Positions 63,611 through 64,000 of a DNA stretch of 64,000 bases are shown here, in pieces. How positions within the stretch are numbered: the first letter of the stretch is position 1; the number at the start of each line of letters is the position of its first letter. Made by a program: the position numbers and the translations under genes. Source of the DNA: Poriferisodalis sp965198245 (lineage in GTDB: Bacteria > Actinomycetota > Acidimicrobiia > Acidimicrobiales > Poriferisodalaceae); NCBI RefSeq assembly GCF_965198245.1, contig NZ_OZ240249.1, positions 1,922,001-1,986,000 of the forward strand. Reading direction: 5' to 3'. The notes beneath the pieces are model-generated. The model was not told the DNA's origin, made no database searches, and saw nothing but the letters and a program-made list of their open reading frames with translations.

Positions 63611-63895
63611 ATGCGGCGCTTCGTCATCGAACGGGACATCCCTGACATCGGCTCTGCCGAACGCGAGCAACTGCGCGCCGCGGCCGGACAATCCAACGCG
63701 GTTCTGCGGGCGATGCAGTCCGAAGGCAAACACATCCAGTGGGAGCACAGCTACGTGGCCGGTGACAAGACCTTCTGCATCTATGTCTCCGACGGCCCGG
63801 AGCTGATCGACGAGCACGCGGAACGCAGCGGGTTTCCGGCGACGGTGGTCACCGAGATCGGCAAGATCATCGATCCAACGACCGAGAAGGCCTAG
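63611..63895 (+). CDS. DUF4242 (nickel-binding-like) small protein
   Basis: A 94-residue protein, MRRFVIERDIPDIGSAER.., with VQWEHSY-like IQWEHSYVAGDKTFCIYVSDGPELIDEHAERSGFP and a terminal IGKIIDPTT, characteristic of DUF4242 proteins (ferredoxin-like fold; one Streptomyces member was reported to bind nickel). Role unknown. ATG 63611 is preceded by GGGAGGG. The open frame upstream overlaps the tRNA and is discarded. Confidence 0.8.
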   Translation: MRRFVIERDIPDIGSAEREQLRAAAGQSNAVLRAMQSEGKHIQWEHSYVAGDKTFCIYVSDGPELIDEHAERSGFPATVVTEIGKIIDPTTEKA

Positions 63896-63930
63896 CTTCG
63901 CAACCGCGCAGGCCAGGGAGGCCCGCGCGG

Positions 63931-64000
63931 CTATCGGAGCGCGGCCAGCAGGGCCGAACGTTCCGCCGTTGCGCCGAGTGGGTTGATGCGGAAGGACTCG
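63931..64000 (-). CDS. C-terminal end of an unidentified gene (partial)
   Basis: A minus-strand frame enters from the right edge and encodes ESFRINPLGATAERSALLAALR before a TAG at 63931-63933. It is too short to identify. It would converge with the DUF4242 gene. Confidence 0.35.
   Translation of the reverse strand, partial: ESFRINPLGATAERSALLAALR

Overview
The window is a stretch of high-GC chromosome from an actinobacterium, most likely an uncultured or little-studied member of the Acidimicrobiia (inference). The evidence is a mycothiol-dependent dehydrogenase, an ANTAR response regulator, actinobacterial gene orders (rpsA-coaE-uvrB; uvrC-rapZ-gap-pgk-tpiA-secG), cell-wall-binding-repeat-2 and RCC1-repeat surface proteins, and an LLM-class flavin oxidoreductase. 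No taxonomic marker such as rRNA is present, so the assignment rests on gene content.

Layout. 1-8.5 kb is accessory: two type II toxin-antitoxin modules of different classes (AbrB/PIN and Phd-YefM/PIN) flank a fused double CoA-transferase. A CapA-like lipoprotein, an intact serine hydrolase and the decayed remains of an esterase and a second serine hydrolase follow. 8.6-13.1 kb is a minus-strand fatty-acid synthesis operon, fabD-fabH-fabG-acpP-fabF; FabD carries an extra C-terminal biotinyl/lipoyl-like domain. A tRNA-Leu(CAA) at 13.3 kb is followed by a secreted RCC1-repeat protein whose start region contains a run of 13 C. 17.0-25.4 kb is core: ANTAR regulator, polA, rpsA, coaE, an acidic zinc-ribbon protein and uvrB.

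25.4-42.8 kb is a 17-kb variable region inserted between uvrB and mscR/uvrA. It holds a segment bounded by a copy of the uvrB 3' end (a lower-GC orphan gene and a DUF222/HNH protein), a short palindromic MITE-like element, an IS982 element interrupted by an IS110 element, a PIN-like gene preceded by a 17-bp tandem repeat, a 3,439-residue surface protein whose leader also contains a run of 13 C, and a decayed IS630 element that truncates a second copy of the PIN-like gene.

42.8-64 kb is mostly core: mscR, uvrA, a five-gene signalling operon (STAS protein, receiver-SpoIIE phosphatase, RsbW-like kinase, branched-chain-type binding lipoprotein, histidine kinase), uvrC, rapZ, gap, pgk, tpiA, a thioredoxin-fold fusion protein, secG, an N-acyl-D-amino-acid deacylase, an LLM oxidoreductase, an unusual tRNA-Leu(AAG) and a DUF4242 protein.

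The most interesting signals are: (1) two large exported proteins that each have an exact C13 tract in their initiation region, consistent with contingency (phase-variable) loci; (2) an operon that appears to wire an extracellular ligand-binding lipoprotein through a histidine kinase to a partner-switching module; (3) attachment-like duplications of a tRNA 3' end and of the uvrB 3' end; (4) a tRNA-Leu with A34; (5) a 44-nt palindromic repeat found in two distant intergenic regions.
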